From Fragum whitleyi (taxonomy: Eukaryota > Mollusca > Bivalvia > Cardiida > Cardiidae): a DNA stretch of 64,000 bases. A program made the position numbers and the translations under genes. The notes under the pieces are model-generated. The model saw only the letters and a list, made by a program, of their open reading frames with translations, was not told the DNA's origin and searched no databases. The DNA is taken from contig OX411554.1 of assembly GCA_948146395.1 (NCBI GenBank), forward strand, positions 38,231,730 to 38,295,729, in the 5' to 3' direction. Numbering within the stretch: position 1 is the first letter of the stretch; each line of letters begins with the position of its first letter. Below, in pieces: positions 22,000-33,220 of the stretch.

Positions 22000-22426
22000 C
22001 AGTTGATAACATCGTGAAATTGACAAGGTGAACGATTTTGGAATGATTAAGCAATGATAATGAATAAGTGAGCGGAGCGAGTTTTTAGTGAGATTCAAGG
22101 GAGGTAATCCAATTTCGCTAATTTTGTTCAGGATGAACCTCCCTTTAATAAAACATGCAGATAACATGCAGAAATGTTCTATAAAGAGCCTCCTATTTCT
22201 TCAAGAACCAATCAGACGCTTAAAACTGTAATTATGTCAGCAAAATTGAGACTTGGTTCTTGCTTTAGTAATTTTGAAGATCGTTGCTGTTCTCATATAT
22301 TTTAGTTATTTTGAGTGTTTTTGAATGGTTTGACTGAGTGTTTGGAATGAATGAAAGGAGTAACAAGTGAGCGATTAAGAAGTGTTTTGATTGAGATTAA
22401 TGTCAATTTCAAAATGTTGCTAACTG
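22000..22426 (+). mobile_element. MITE-A1 copy, hairpin right arm deleted
   Basis: TA|CAGTTGATAACATCGTGAAA to TTTCAAAATGTTGCTAACTG|TA. Left arm CGCTAATTTTGTTCAGGATGAA jumps straight to CCTCCCTTTAATAAAA, removing the right half of the hairpin. Confidence 0.85.
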
Positions 22427-22758
22427 TATTGATACTGAAACTGTTATGAGATGGGGGTCTCGTTTAGTGTGTAAATGCTTGTGCTAATAATATAAATAAA
22501 CCAAAACAAAACAAACCAAACAAAAACGAAATGAAAACGAAAAAAAAAAAAAAAAAAGAAAAAATCGACACTAGAAATCAATTAATTAACCCATATTAAC
22601 CGCTTAACCGGATTTTTTTTTTAATAAGGAAGTGTAATAAATTGATTCAAGGGACAAGCTATTTTTCGTCGTCAACCCCCATTGCATGAACGTCTAAGGA
22701 AATCTTCCACGATGAGGAGTCGTTAAATATGCAAATGTCCCGGTGATGAACTAATATT
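22427..22758. other. No gene; A-rich tract
   Basis: Simple A-rich sequence at about 22494-22562; otherwise nothing recognised. Confidence 0.4.
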
Positions 22759-23038
22759 GGTTGATTGATTGAATTTCGTTTAATGCCGCTTTCAACATTT
22801 TTTCAAGTTATATCGCGGCGGCTGGAGCACCTAACAACGGATTCCTATTATTTCTCTCACCAGTGACAACCATCACATCCTTTTCTAGCCCCCGGCTGCA
22901 ATCTCACATTGGTCTACGATTATCAACCCATCGGTGAGGGCCAAATAGTCGGAAAGAATGAGTGCCGCCATCGGTGATCGAACCCGGGACCTCCAGATTG
23001 ACAGTATGACGCGCTACCAACTGCGCTATGACGGCGGC
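22759..23038 (-). mobile_element. Full-length tRNA-derived SINE
   Basis: On the minus strand the head starts CCGCCGTCATAGCGCAGTTG, with A-box TAGCGCAGTTGGTAGCG and B-box GGTTCGATCAC, followed by a body (GATTATCGTAGACC equivalents, GCCGCCGCGATATAACTTG) and a tail GAAAGCGGCATTAAACG plus (AATC)n. About 280 bp. The same body recurs at five or more sites here. Bivalve V-SINE/Meta-SINE-like by memory; exact family not verified. Confidence 0.85.
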
Positions 23039-23265
23039 TCGATGGACGAAGATAGTAACAAAATACCAGATACGGAGAATTCGAATGTAATTACTTTGAT
23101 GATTGCCAGTTAGGTAGGTAAATACCTGGAATCGGCTTCTTGCCTTCCAAGACATTGTCGACAAAAACATCACTTTCTAGTTTGTGTACAGTGATGGAAA
23201 TTGAAAAAATACGAACGCTCTTGTGATAACGTCTGTTTCGGTGCAGAGCAAATATTTTTGTTAAA

Positions 23266-23826
23266 CAGTTAACAACATGGTGAAATTGACAAGGTGAATG
23301 ATTTTGGGATGAAATAGAATGAGTGCGATGGGTGAGTTTTGAGTGAAATTTAAGGGAGGTTATCCAAAATCGCTAATTTTGTTCAGGGTGAACAAAATTA
23401 GAGATGTTTATTACCTACCATTAATAAAAGTTGCAAACAGAAACTGTAAATTGCTTTCAATTTCTTCAAGAATCAATTTATGTTGCTATGATTATTTCAA
23501 ATATAATTGTTGATCTTTTCTTTTTGCTGTTATTTCGGAGCGTTTTTGAAGGGTTTAAATAAGTTTTTCTGATACTGTAAGTAGCTTTCAATTTCTTCAA
23601 GAATCAAACAGACGCTAAAAGATTTCAATTATACCAGTGAAATCGTGAATTTTTCTAGCTATAATTATATTAATTGTAATTGTTGATCTTTTCTTTTTCT
23701 GTTATTTCGGAGCGTTTTAAAAAGGTTTGAGTGAGTGTTGGAATGAATGAATGAATGGAGCGCTAAGTGAGTGATATAAGGTTATTTTGGTTAAGATAAA
23801 TGTCAGTTTCACGATGTTACTTTGTA
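23266..23826 (+). mobile_element. MITE-A1 copy with internal duplication
   Basis: CAGTTAACAACATGGTGAAA to TTTCACGATGTTACTTTG. The A1 interior is present twice: CTTTCAATTTCTTCAAGAAT at about 23453 and 23586, each followed by GTTGATCTTTTCTTTTT and ATTTCGGAGCGTTTT. Period about 133 bases. Confidence 0.8.
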
Positions 23827-24019
23827 ATTATTAGTGATTTAAATCAAGTTGTGTCCCTCAAGATTCGTGCTTTTTAATTGGACGAAAAACAAATCATATT
23901 CTTTTCTCTACGAGAACAATTTTGAGCACTCCGGGTATTTTGGTAAGTTTGCGGACAAAGAAATTCCAAAATTAATTGTAAAAAATATTTACTTTTAGCT
24001 TTTTGATATTGAGATTTTA

Positions 24020-24300
24020 GCATGTGCGTGGTGGCGTTTTCAACAATTTCAGCCCCATGTTCAGGATGTAAAAACGTTTCGCGAGCGCTTTGAGATGATA
24101 CCCCGCTTTGCACGTGCACATACGTGCAAAGCGGGGTATCATTTCGAAAGCGCTACGCTAACGTTTTCATCCTGAACGCATTTCAGGTGTGCACGACGCA
24201 AACCCTCTGGCTAGTCTGTGCATGCGCACATTCTGAGAACATCTTTTACTTTGCGTTTTGTAGATAGACATGGTCTCAAAATATCTAGAGACATTCAATC
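24020..24300. mobile_element. MITE-I copy carrying a nested MITE-D
   Basis: Outer pieces GCATGTGCGTGG...TTTCAACAATTTCAG and GACATGGTCTCAAAATATCTAGAGAC match MITE-I parts at 55278 and 59430; a MITE-D palindrome fills the middle. The far inverted end is missing. Confidence 0.55.
24052..24184. mobile_element. MITE-D hairpin element, copy 2 (nested)
   Basis: TTCAGGATGTAAAAACGTTTC... ATGATACCCCGCTTTGCACG pairs with CGTGCAAAGCGGGGTATCAT ...AACGTTTTCATCCTGAACG. Nearly perfect palindrome. Confidence 0.8.
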
Positions 24301-24341
24301 AATCTTCTGATTACACTATGTGGCTGGTATTACAACATTCA

Positions 24342-24430
24342 TGGAGGTATGAAAAAGAAAATAAAAAAACGCATATCTGCACGGTTTCGCTTCAAGTTCT
24401 CATACATAGTGATAAGGCTTTTTTTTATTT
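24342..24430. mobile_element. MITE-F fragment
   Basis: TGGAGGTATGAAAAAG at one side and AGTGATAAGGCTTTTTTT at the other match both subterminal regions of 54042-54296. Confidence 0.45.
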
Positions 24431-24534
24431 GCTAGCTCTATGAATTAAATAAATTTTTTTTCTATTAAGTAATAATTATTCTTTTGATCTCTCAGATTTT
24501 CATGGCTTTCATGATTGTTTGTATGTAGGGTATT

Positions 24535-24640
24535 AATGTGACTTTCAACATTATTGCAGATACATCGCTGCGACTGGTGCTCCTACATGTAACTGGTTTC
24601 CTGTTGTATATTACACCAGTACAACCACATCATATCATCC
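24535..24640 (-). mobile_element. SINE body fragment
   Basis: GACTTTCAACATTATTGCAG, ATCGCTGCGACTGGTGCTCC and ACAACCACATCATATC match the SINE body in reverse orientation. Confidence 0.65.
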
Positions 24641-25110
24641 CATTCGGAACATCACTCGGCCATTTTCGTAACCTGCAACAGACCTCGGATGTATGTAAGG
24701 CGGATGGGTATGTAACAAAATCGTGCATTTTGTTAGGCGGAAACAGTGTAGGAAAATCTAGCGCGGAAACAACCGGCGCTATCTTAAAATTGATATCTGT
24801 TACAGTGAATAACGGCTGAAAAATCTTATTTGTTGAAGTCGTCATTCTCAAAAATTAAGATTTTTCAGCCATTATTTAAGAATCTAAAGATATTTATATG
24901 AGGATACGATGGTTTCACGCCAGTGACTAAAGCGAGTAGCGTTGGCGACTTCGAATGTTTTCACTCAAAGTTTCGAGGGCTAACGCCATTTTAACTGACG
25001 TCATCGAATTTCTCCAAGGTTTTCCCGTACTTTTTAAAAATAGTCCGTCTATGTACATCCGAGGTTGATCGTGAGATCGACCGAGTGGTGTTCCGAATGC
25101 ATATCATCCG
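24641..25110 (+). repeat. Repeat family H, copy 1
   Basis: Contains CATTCGGAACATCACTCGG, a TAAGATTTTTCAGCC hairpin arm pair (24815-24880), GCGAGTAGCGTTGGCGAC and ACTGACGTCATCGAATT. Matches 26557-26810 and 45495-45665 in the opposite orientation. Non-coding dispersed repeat. Confidence 0.6.
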
Positions 25111-25274
25111 AGCCACGGACTGCTCATCCCAATTAGGCGAACAACTTATCATGCGCATATCAATTGGAGAAAAACGACTCGTACAACATTGACTTTTATA
25201 AAATTTCGGATGACAGTCGGCAGAGACGGGTTTGAAATTACGACCCGAGGATAGACAGCCCAATGCGTCCTCAC

Positions 25275-25719
25275 TGAGTAACATTTGAGAAAATCGTGAA
25301 ATTGACAATATGACAGATTTTGGAGTGATTATGGAATGAAATTGAATGCGTGCGTGGAGCGAGTTTGGGTTGAATTTAAAGGGAGGTAACTCAATGTCCC
25401 TAATTTTGTTCAGGTTGAACAAAATTAGCGATATTCATTACCTCCCTTTTATAAAATTGCAAAGAAGTTCTATAAATAGCGTCTAATTTCTTCAAAAACA
25501 TATTAGACGCTTTCAAATTCAATTATGTCAGTGAAAGCAGAAAATTTTTTCGAGCTGTATTTATTTTGAGTGACGTTGTTGATTCTATCTTTTTTTCGGT
25601 GAGTTTGGAGCGTTTTTAATGGTTTGAGAGAGTTTTTGGAATGAATGAATGAACGCTGAGCGAAGGATCTGGAATGGTTTTGATCGAGATGAATGTCAAT
25701 TTTACGATATTGTTAACTG
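25275..25719 (+). mobile_element. MITE-A1 copy
   Basis: Left end worn (GAGTAACATTTGAGAAAATCG); right end TTTTACGATATTGTTAACTG|TA. Hairpin TAATTTTGTTCAGG/TTGAACAAAATTA with GGGAGGTAA/TTACCTCCC arms. Confidence 0.85.
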
Positions 25720-25767
25720 TAGCCGGGCCCGGCTTATTTGTTTTCGAGCCATTACAACATTTTCTTT

Positions 25768-26170
25768 AATGCTTTTCGGTGGTTTATCGAGAAATAACGG
25801 TAGATTATCACTTGATAACCTCAACGCAAAAAGCAGTGAATTATCAAAACTTTATACCCTGCTTTTGTACATTTCATCCTATCTGACGTCATCAATGCGG
25901 GGCGAAAGAAGTGACGCCACAATTAATGTTGCATAGCAAACACGCGCAAAATGACGCGCTTTGCGAAAATATGTCCTAGAAATTTCACATTTTCTCCCAT
26001 TTTTGCAACAAAGAAATAGAATAATCGTTTGTTTTTCAAGTAAGATCGATTAATATTTCAGTTCGTGAATAACAAAAGCTATATTTTCACTCTCGTGAAA
26101 ATATAGCTTTTATTATTCACTCAATGAATATAAATCGATCTTACACTGAAACAAACGATTATCCTCTATT
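25768..26170 (+). mobile_element. Repeat family G, copy 1, ending in a palindrome
   Basis: TTATCGAGAAATAACGGTAG, CATTTCATCCTATCTGACGT and AAAATGACGCGC recur at 40134-40500. From 26030 to 26165 it forms a palindrome: GTAAGATCGATT...GAAAATATAGCTTTT mirrored through CTCTCG. Confidence 0.7.
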
Positions 26171-26556
26171 TCTTTTTCCCATGTCTGTTAAATGAAAAAT
26201 TTGAATACGCAAAGGCAACATGGGATAAAAATATTTACGCAGATTTTAGTGACCTGACACTAACAATAATCTTGGTGATTTAAACTAACAACAACAACAA
26301 CATCGGCAACAACAACAGCACCCGCAGCATTATAAAAATGATAAACATAATAATTATTTCTTTTTCCTATTTTTAGACTTCCAAGATCACACCGATAACA
26401 CCGAAATATTCTCTTTCGTCTCTAAAATGTAAAAAAAAAGTATTATGTATAAATACAACACTTTTCCCCTTCCCTTCTCATGCTATTCATTGTACACAAA
26501 GGTTTGACATTCATTGTAGACAAAGATAAATCCACACAGTTGTGAAGTTTGACTGC
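26171..26556. other. No gene; (CAA)n-rich patch
   Basis: ACAACAACAACAACATCGGC at about 26287; otherwise nothing recognised. Confidence 0.4.
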
Positions 26557-26810
26557 CATGAATCAGAACACAACTCGGCCATTCCTACGATCAACACTGG
26601 TGTACATAGACGGATTCTTTTGTAAATTACGACGAAGTCTGAGAAAAAAAATTCGATGACGTTACTTAAAATGGCGTAAGCCCTTATAGTTTTGAGTGAA
26701 AACTTTCGACGTCGTCAACGCTACTCGTTTTTGTCTATTTTGTGAAATCTTCCTTTCTTTATTCGAATAACTATAGATTCTTAAACAACGACTAAAAAAT
26801 CTCATTTTGT
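26557..26810 (-). repeat. Repeat family H, copy 2
   Basis: GAACACAACTCGGCCATT, ATTCGATGACGTTACTTAAAA and GTCGTCAACGCTACTCG match 24641-25110 in part; AAATCTCATTTT is the worn outer arm. Confidence 0.55.
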
Positions 26811-26925
26811 TTGTAAATGCTTCGTCTTTAAAGTCTCAATTATACTTTTGAAAATGTAAATCTGAAGAACGCGCATTCGATTTAAGTTTAAGTTTTCTAA
26901 TACTTTTTCCGAAAAAAAATGCGAT

Positions 26926-27074
26926 TCTACGGAAAAGACTTCGGGCGTAATACGGGGGCAGCCATAAAAGCGCGTCATTCGCACGTGGGTTTATATGACG
27001 TCACAATCATCAACGATCCCGATTAGGATGACGTTTCATAAAACAAAATGAACGACATAATAATAGTGGGCATA
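26926..27074 (-). repeat. Repeat family J, copy 2
   Basis: Reverse complement of 4663-4822 with CACGTGGGTTTATATGACGT and AGGATGACGTT. A hairpin, GGGCATATTATAG.../...ATAACATGCCC, follows at 27067-27122. Confidence 0.65.
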
Positions 27075-27307
27075 TTATAGTTTGATAACAAAACGCAGTG
27101 TCATCAAATTATAACATGCCCAAAAGATCTCCACGGACGATCGAAAAGAATTAACAAAATTTGATTTTCTTCAAGCGTATTAAATAACAGAAGTACCACC
27201 AGAATCCGAATTACCTAAAATGACCAAAATCACTACATTTACGTCCGAGATACTTTCCAGATCACGGAAAAGTCTGCGCGATGTTCCGAGTGACTTTCTC
27301 CTAAATT

Positions 27308-27373
27308 TGTGTGTGTGTGTATAGGTGGTGTTGGTGGGATGTGTGTGTGTGTGTGTGTGTGTGTGTGGGGGGG
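27308..27373. repeat. (GT)n microsatellite
   Basis: Two GT runs separated by ATAGGTGGTGTTGGTGGGAT, then a G10 run. Confidence 0.9.
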
Positions 27374-27467
27374 GGTGATAGAGAGTGGTTGACACATCCC
27401 AAAATTTGGTATTTAGTCTGAAAAACATAATTATCAGGATAAGGATTGACATCTTGTAGAACCAAGT

Positions 27468-28345
27468 ATGGAACGCCAGAGCTGTCATATATGCCAAAAA
27501 TATGTTACATACAGGTAAAATAACAAGGCAGCGAGATAAAACATCAATGCGTGAATATCAAATTCAGTGCACGAAGATAAAACATGAACGTGTGAATATA
27601 AAACTTAAATGCGCGAAAGTAAAACATCAATGCGTGATTATGAAACGTCAATACGTGAAGATAAAACACTAATGTGTGAATATAAAACATTAATACATGC
27701 AGATAAAATATTAATTCGTGAATATAAAACTTCAATATACGAAGATAATATATCAATGCATGAATATAAAACTTCAATACATGAAGATAAAACAGTGATG
27801 CGTGAAGATAAAACATTTATGTGTGAATATAAAACTTCATTATACGAAGATAAAACAATAATGTGTGGATATAAAACATCAATACGTAAAGGTGAATCAT
27901 CAATATGTGAATATAAAACTTTTGTGTGACTTTAAATCTCCAAGACGCGAAGATAAAACATCAAGGTATGAATATAAAACTTCAATATGCAAAGGTAAAG
28001 CATCAATGCGTGAAAATAAAACTTCAATACATGAAGATAAAACACCAATGCGTTAATATAAAACTTCAATATACGAAGATATAACATCTATGCGTCAATA
28101 TAAAACTTCAATACATGATGATAAAATATCAATATGTGAATATTGAACTTCAATGTACCAAGATAAAACATCAATGCATGAATATAAAATTTCAATACAT
28201 GAAGATAAAACTTCAACGCGTGAATATAAAACTTCAATATACAAAGATAAAACATCAATATCTGAATATAAGATTCCAATACATGAACATAAAACATCAA
28301 TGCGTTAATGTATAAAACTTCAATACATGAAGTTAAATTATCAAC
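27468..28345 (+). repeat. 42-bp minisatellite array, forward copy
   Basis: Unit is two related 21-base halves, (G)AAGATAAAACATCAATGC and GTGAATATAAAACTTCAATA; about 20 units. The array is preceded by a flank, GGAACGCCAGAGCTGTCATA (27470), that is also present beyond the inverted array at 35918. Because 42 is divisible by 3, frames stay open on both strands (YKTSIHEDKT-like on one), which explains the repetitive ORFs; coding is unlikely. Confidence 0.85.
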
Positions 28346-28710
28346 GGGCAATTGCTTTTAAAAGTTTGTCGTGAAGACTGTCCAAACAGCAGCATTTTAG
28401 GTGTTTTTTGAAAGCAGCTGCAGACCACAGACTAGACATGCTAATCATGATGAATAGGAAAAATGTAGAAAATGCAGAAAATATTGAGACAAAAGTTTTA
28501 ATAAAACATCAACTCTGATATTCATTTTTAAACGGTTATTTCCAACTCAGGGTTTTTTCTTATTCTGTAGCAGAGGCCTATTACAGGCTACTTCACAATC
28601 GAAAAATTACAAGGCTCATTTTTTCACATTGATGGTAAAAAAAATTAACAAAGCATGTCCTAAAATTTGCATTTCATGCATAGATTCTGCTTTAAAATTC
28701 ATTCTGTATT
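28346..28710. other. No gene recognised
   Basis: Spacer between minisatellite and hairpin-ended element. Confidence 0.4.
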
Positions 28711-29502
28711 AGCTCACCTGAGCACGAAGTGCTCAAGGTGAGCTATTGTGATCGTACAATGCCCGTAGTCCGTCGTCAGTCCCTCGTCCGTCGTGCGTCG
28801 TCCACAATTTCTTTAAACATCTTCTCCTCCTAAAACAGAGGGCCAATCTTGATGAAATTTTGCAGGGGTGTTCCTTGGGTCAAGCTCTACCAAATTTGTT
28901 CAAATAAATGAAATCCACCCTTAACTTTCCCTTTCCTCTTAACAAAAAGGGCGAAAATATAAAAATCTGCAAAAATCTTCTTCTCTGAAACCTTAAGGCA
29001 GACAGCTTTCATATCTGGTATGTAGCACCATCTAGTGGGCCTCTACCAAGTTTGTTCATATCAAGACCCTGGGGTCATATTTGGGCCCACCTCCGGCACA
29101 ACCCTTTTTACATAGAACCAAAGAGCGAAAATCTTATAAAATCTTCTTCTCTGAAACCAGATGACAGATATCATATTTGGTATGTAGCATCATCTAGTGG
29201 GTCCCTATCAAGTTTGTTCATATCAAGACCCTGGGGTCATATTTGGGCTCCACCCGGGGACATCCCTTTTAGCACAACTGAGCATGATGGGTGAAAATAG
29301 GAAAACCTTCAAAAATCTTCTTCTTTACATAGAATCAAAGAGCGAAAAGGCATATCTGTCTTGCTCTTGGCTGAAAACATTCCATTGTATTGATCTTATG
29401 TAGAAATTATCTCCTTTTTGACATCTGCCAATGTAATTAATGTGATGTCCCAGGGTTCAAAGAGACAGAGGTGAGCGATCTAGGACCATTATGGTCCTCT
29501 TG
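28711..29502 (+). mobile_element. Hairpin-ended element with tandem-repeat core, P3
   Basis: Starts with the stem-loop AGCTCACCTGAGCAC-GAA-GTGCTCAAGGTGAGCT and a CGTCGTCCGTC-rich stretch; ends TAGGACCATTATGGTCCTCTTG. The core has about three units of roughly 180 bases (ATCTTCTTCTCTGAAACC, TTTGTTCATATCAAGACCCT). It is an inverted sister of P4 and shares its core. Confidence 0.85.
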
Positions 29503-29520
29503 TAATTTACAGCTAGTTTT

Positions 29521-30537
29521 ATTAGCTCCACTGGCTGAAAGCCACTGGGGCTATTGTCATGGCGTTGTGTCCGTCGTGCGTCCGTCCGTCCGTCCGTCCG
29601 TCCGTGCGTGCGGTCGTAAACTTTTTCTTTAAAAATCTTCTCCTCAGAAACTACTGGATGAATTTCAACCAAACTTCACATGAATGATCCTTGGGTGACC
29701 CTCTTTCAAATTTGTTCAAGAAATTTTGATCCAATGAAAAACATGGATTTAATGGGCGTGGCTAATTTCCAAATATGGTAAAACGTGTCTTTTCTCAGAT
29801 TCTAATATATAGATACCAATTAAATTTTACATGAATGATCCTTGAGTGACCCTTTATCAGTCTACCAAAAATTATTGTGATCGGATGAAAAACATGCATT
29901 TTATGGGCAGAGGTCATTTCTCTATATGTTATATAGTGGAAACTTTGAAAATCATTTTCTCAGAATGTAATTGATGGATATAAACCAAATTTCACTGGAA
30001 TGTTCCTTGGGTGACCCTTAATCAGTCTACCAAAAAATATTGTGATCGGATGAAAAATATGCATTTTATGGGCGGAGGTCATTTCTCTATATGTTATATA
30101 GTGGAAACTTTGAAAATCATTTTCTCAGAGTGTAAACAATGGTTATAAACCAAATTTCACTGGAATGATCCTTGGGTGACCCTTTATCAGTCTACCAAAA
30201 ATTATTGTGATCGGATGAAAAATATGCATTTTATGGGCGGATAGTGGAAACTTTGAAAATCATTTTCTCAGAGTGTAAACAATGGATATCAACCAAATTT
30301 CACTGGAATAATTCTTGAGTGAAGCTTTTTCAGTCTGCCAAAAATTATTGTGATCAGATGAAAAATATGTTTTTTATAGGCGGAGGTCATTTCTCTATAT
30401 GTTTTATAGTGGCATTTTTGAAAATCATTTCAACATCAGTAGAACCCAAAATATCTTAAAATCTAGTCAAACCTTAGATTTTCTATTTCAAGAATTTCAA
30501 GCCTGTGGAGCGACTCAAGCCATTCATGGCTTTCTAG
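29521..30537 (+). mobile_element. Hairpin-ended element with 165-bp tandem-repeat core, Q1
   Basis: Starts TTAGCTCCACTGGCTGAAAGCCACTGGGGCT (stem-loop) and (CGTC)n; ends GAGCGACTCAAGCCATTCATGGCTTTCTAG (stem-loop). Core units of 165 bases (TCTATATGTT at 29921 and 30086) with TTTCACTGGAATGATCCTTG. It abuts P3 and has the same layout with different sequences. Inverted sister at 47380-48386. Confidence 0.85.
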
Positions 30538-31019
30538 TCATTTATATGATCATTTAATAGTATTTCAGTCTGAAGAGCACACTAAAATTTCAAAAAAAAA
30601 ATGAACAGGCTAAAACCTCTTCATAAATCCTAAAAAAAAAAAAAAAGCCCTGCGACTAAAAAAAAATAATGCCAATTTAACTCGAGCCAAGAGGCAGATC
30701 CAAATATTTTTTTCCAGGAGGGGAGGGGTCCAAGCCCAAATAATGGCTTAATTGTGTTACATATATGTAGATCTAACGTTAGGTCAACGAGGGATGATCC
30801 AGAAGTTCGGAGAATAGGCTAATAACTTTCGCATTTCCAGCTTGTTCAGTATATATTTTGGTCAATTTGCAGTTTAGTAACTACGGAGCACATTAATGTT
30901 GTTATTTTTGCAGAATTATCTTTAGCGGTCTTAGAATACGTTACCATAGAAACATATGTATGCTAAGGCGGGGGAGCTTGAAATTTTTTTGAAAATCTGA
31001 AGTGAACGACAACTAGGTC
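30538..31019. other. No gene; possible transposon terminal sequence
   Basis: GAGGGATGATCCAGAAGTTCGG at about 30789 resembles a mariner/Tc1-type terminal repeat next to the decayed transposase; no matching inverted copy was found. Confidence 0.35.
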
Positions 31020-31606
31020 CGTTTTGAATGCATGGGTGATGGCGGCCCACACATTACACCGCCACCACCGAAGCGGTTATGCTCTAAAACACAATTACGC
31101 ACATAACATTCATTTAAAAGCGATATATTTAAACGCGTCTGTCGGCATGTGAAAGATTGAACCTTGACTTGTCACTGAACACAACTGTCTGCAATCGCCG
31201 TCCGAGGTTATTTTGAGCCCATACGCGGCGTTATTGTCGATGACGTTGTGAAAGTATCATACCAGGATAAGGCCTTCTGCAAACAACCCCACGTTCACGT
31301 AACTGGCGTCCTTCTGTGTTTGCACAAATTTTCCTATGATTACCAACAACTGCTACAGACGTCGATGTAGCTGTTAAAAACGGTCACGAGGGTACCGTTG
31401 ACGTATAAAGTTGTCTTGACGTACAGATGTTGAGCAAGGCCTACCAGATCTACGCCTGTCCTGAAGAGTTCCAGTGGCGTTCACAGGTCTAACCAAACGC
31501 ACTATGATCTTGATACGTTAAAACGTCTAGCTACGTGATTCGGGGAGCTGCCCATTTCCAGCATGCCCAAAATGCGTGCGCGTTCTTCAATATTTAGCCT
31601 TGGCAT
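31020..31606 (-). pseudogene. Tc1/mariner-superfamily transposase, decayed and 3'-truncated
   Basis: Read from an ATG at 31606 on the minus strand, the first frame begins MPRLNIEERARILGM and continues to NHVARRFNVSRS, the N-terminal helix-turn-helix of Tc1-like transposases, then hits a stop. A second frame gives TGTLQDRRRSGRPCSTSV, the linker with the family's GRP(R/C) motif. A third gives VVFSDKSRFNLSHADRRV, matching the FSDESRF block with the Asp kept and the Glu changed to Lys. The last block, RFGGGGVM, precedes a one-base loss, and similarity ends there, so the final part of the catalytic domain is missing. At least four in-frame stops and several frameshifts make it non-functional. It lies inside an inverted pair of hairpin-ended repeats. 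No terminal inverted repeats could be assigned with confidence. Confidence 0.85.
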
Positions 31607-31943
31607 TGTGCATTCTTCTTGGCTGAATTTTGAGTCTTGTTTTGACTAACAAAGCCACTTGTACAGATTTCGAAAAACAAAATCATTTCTCAAAGTCGCA
31701 GGGGACGCACGAGTAAACCCTTACGACAAACTTACCTGGTTTAAACAGAGCTTCAGATTAACGATGCGCCCGCTACATTCCCGCAAATTTTCAAAAAGAT
31801 GATGCACAGATTCTGGCTCTCGTGCGTTTGGACAAACAAAAAAAAAATAAAACTCTAAAACCTGAGTATTGAGATAAGTGCCAGTCATAGCGAATCAGTA
31901 GGAAAGGCAATGATAAAATGTATTTAAATTGCAGTATGAATAA
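31607..31943. other. No gene recognised
   Basis: Upstream side of the dead transposase; poly-A run near 31840. Confidence 0.4.
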
Positions 31944-33220
31944 CAAGAGGACCAAGATGGTCCTAGATCGCTCACCTGAGTCTCTATGACCCCTGGGACA
32001 TCACATTAATTAGATAGGCAGATGTCAAAAAGAAAATAATTGCCTAAGATCAATACCATGGAACGTTTTCAGCCAAGAGCAAGACAGATATGCCTTTTTG
32101 CTCTTTGATTCTATGTAAAAAGGGATGCATCCGGGTGGACCCTAAAAGTGACCCCAGGGTCTTGATATGAACAAACTTGGAAGAGGTCCATAAGATGATG
32201 CTACATTCTAAATATGAAAGCTGTCTGCCTTCTGGTTTCAGAGAAGAAGATTTTTGAAGGTTTTCCCATTTTCACCCATCGTGCTCAGATGAGCTGAAAG
32301 GGATGCGCCCGGGTGGAGCCCAAATATGACCCAAGGGTCTTGATATGAATAAACTTGGTAGGGGCCCACAAGATGATGCTACATACCAAAAATGAAAGCA
32401 GTGTGCCTCTGGTTTCGATTAAAGAAGATTTTAAAAGATTTTCGCTCTTTGATTCTATGTAAAAAGGGTTGCGCCCGGGTAGAGCCCAAATATGATTCTA
32501 GGGTCTTGATATGGATAAACTTGGTAGAGGTCCACTAGATGATGCTACATACCAAATATGAAAGCTGTCTGCTTTCTGGTTTCAGAGAAGAAGATTTTTG
32601 AAGATTTTCATTTTTTTACCCTTCGTGCTCATAAGAGATAAAGGGATGCACCCGTGCAAAGCCCAAATATGATCCAAGGGTCTTGTTATGAACAAACTTG
32701 GTAGAGGCCCACTAGGTGATGCTACACACCAAATATTTAAGCTGTGTGCCATCTGGTTACAGAGAAGAAGATTTTTAAAGATTTTCGCTCTTTGATTCTA
32801 TGTAAAAAGGGTTGGGCCCGGGCAGAGCCCAAATATGACCCCAGGGTCTTGATATGAATAAACTTGGTAGAGGTCCACTAGATGATGCTACATACCAAAT
32901 ATGAAAGCTGTTTGCCTTCTGGTTTCAGAGAAGAAGATTTTTGAAGATTTTCATATTTTCACCCTTTTTGTTAAGGGTAAAGGGAAAGTTAAGGGTGGAT
33001 TTCGTTTATTTGAACAACTTTAGTAGAGCTTGACCCAAGGAACATCCCTGCCAAGTTTCATCAAGATTGGCCCACTGGTTTAGGAGGAGAAGATGTTTTA
33101 AGAAATTGTGGACGACGCACGACGGACGACGCACGACGCACGACGCACGACTGACGACGGACGACGGACATTCTACGATCCCAATAGCTCACCTTGAGCA
33201 CTTTGTGCTCAGGTGAGCTA
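31944..33220 (-). mobile_element. Hairpin-ended element with tandem-repeat core, P4
   Basis: CAAGAGGACCAAGATGGTCC at the left; ACGACGGACGACGCACG-rich stretch and AGCTCACCTTGAGCAC-GTGCTCAGGTGAGCT at the right. About five to six units alternate between GATTCTATGTAAAAAGGG and CACCCTTCGTGCTCA-type subunits. Inverted longer sister of P3. Confidence 0.85.

Noticed and set aside
24991..25422. 143-codon minus-strand ORF
   Set aside because: It crosses repeat family H and the left part of a MITE-A1 copy, so the frame is accidental.
27500..28345. CRISPR-like regular repeats
   Set aside because: Units are contiguous and degenerate without unique spacers, and the DNA is eukaryotic.
27609..28351. Repetitive ORFs (about 60-106 codons) on both strands
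   Set aside because: They come from a 42-bp minisatellite whose unit length is a multiple of three; both strands are equally open and no start context or splice sites stand out.
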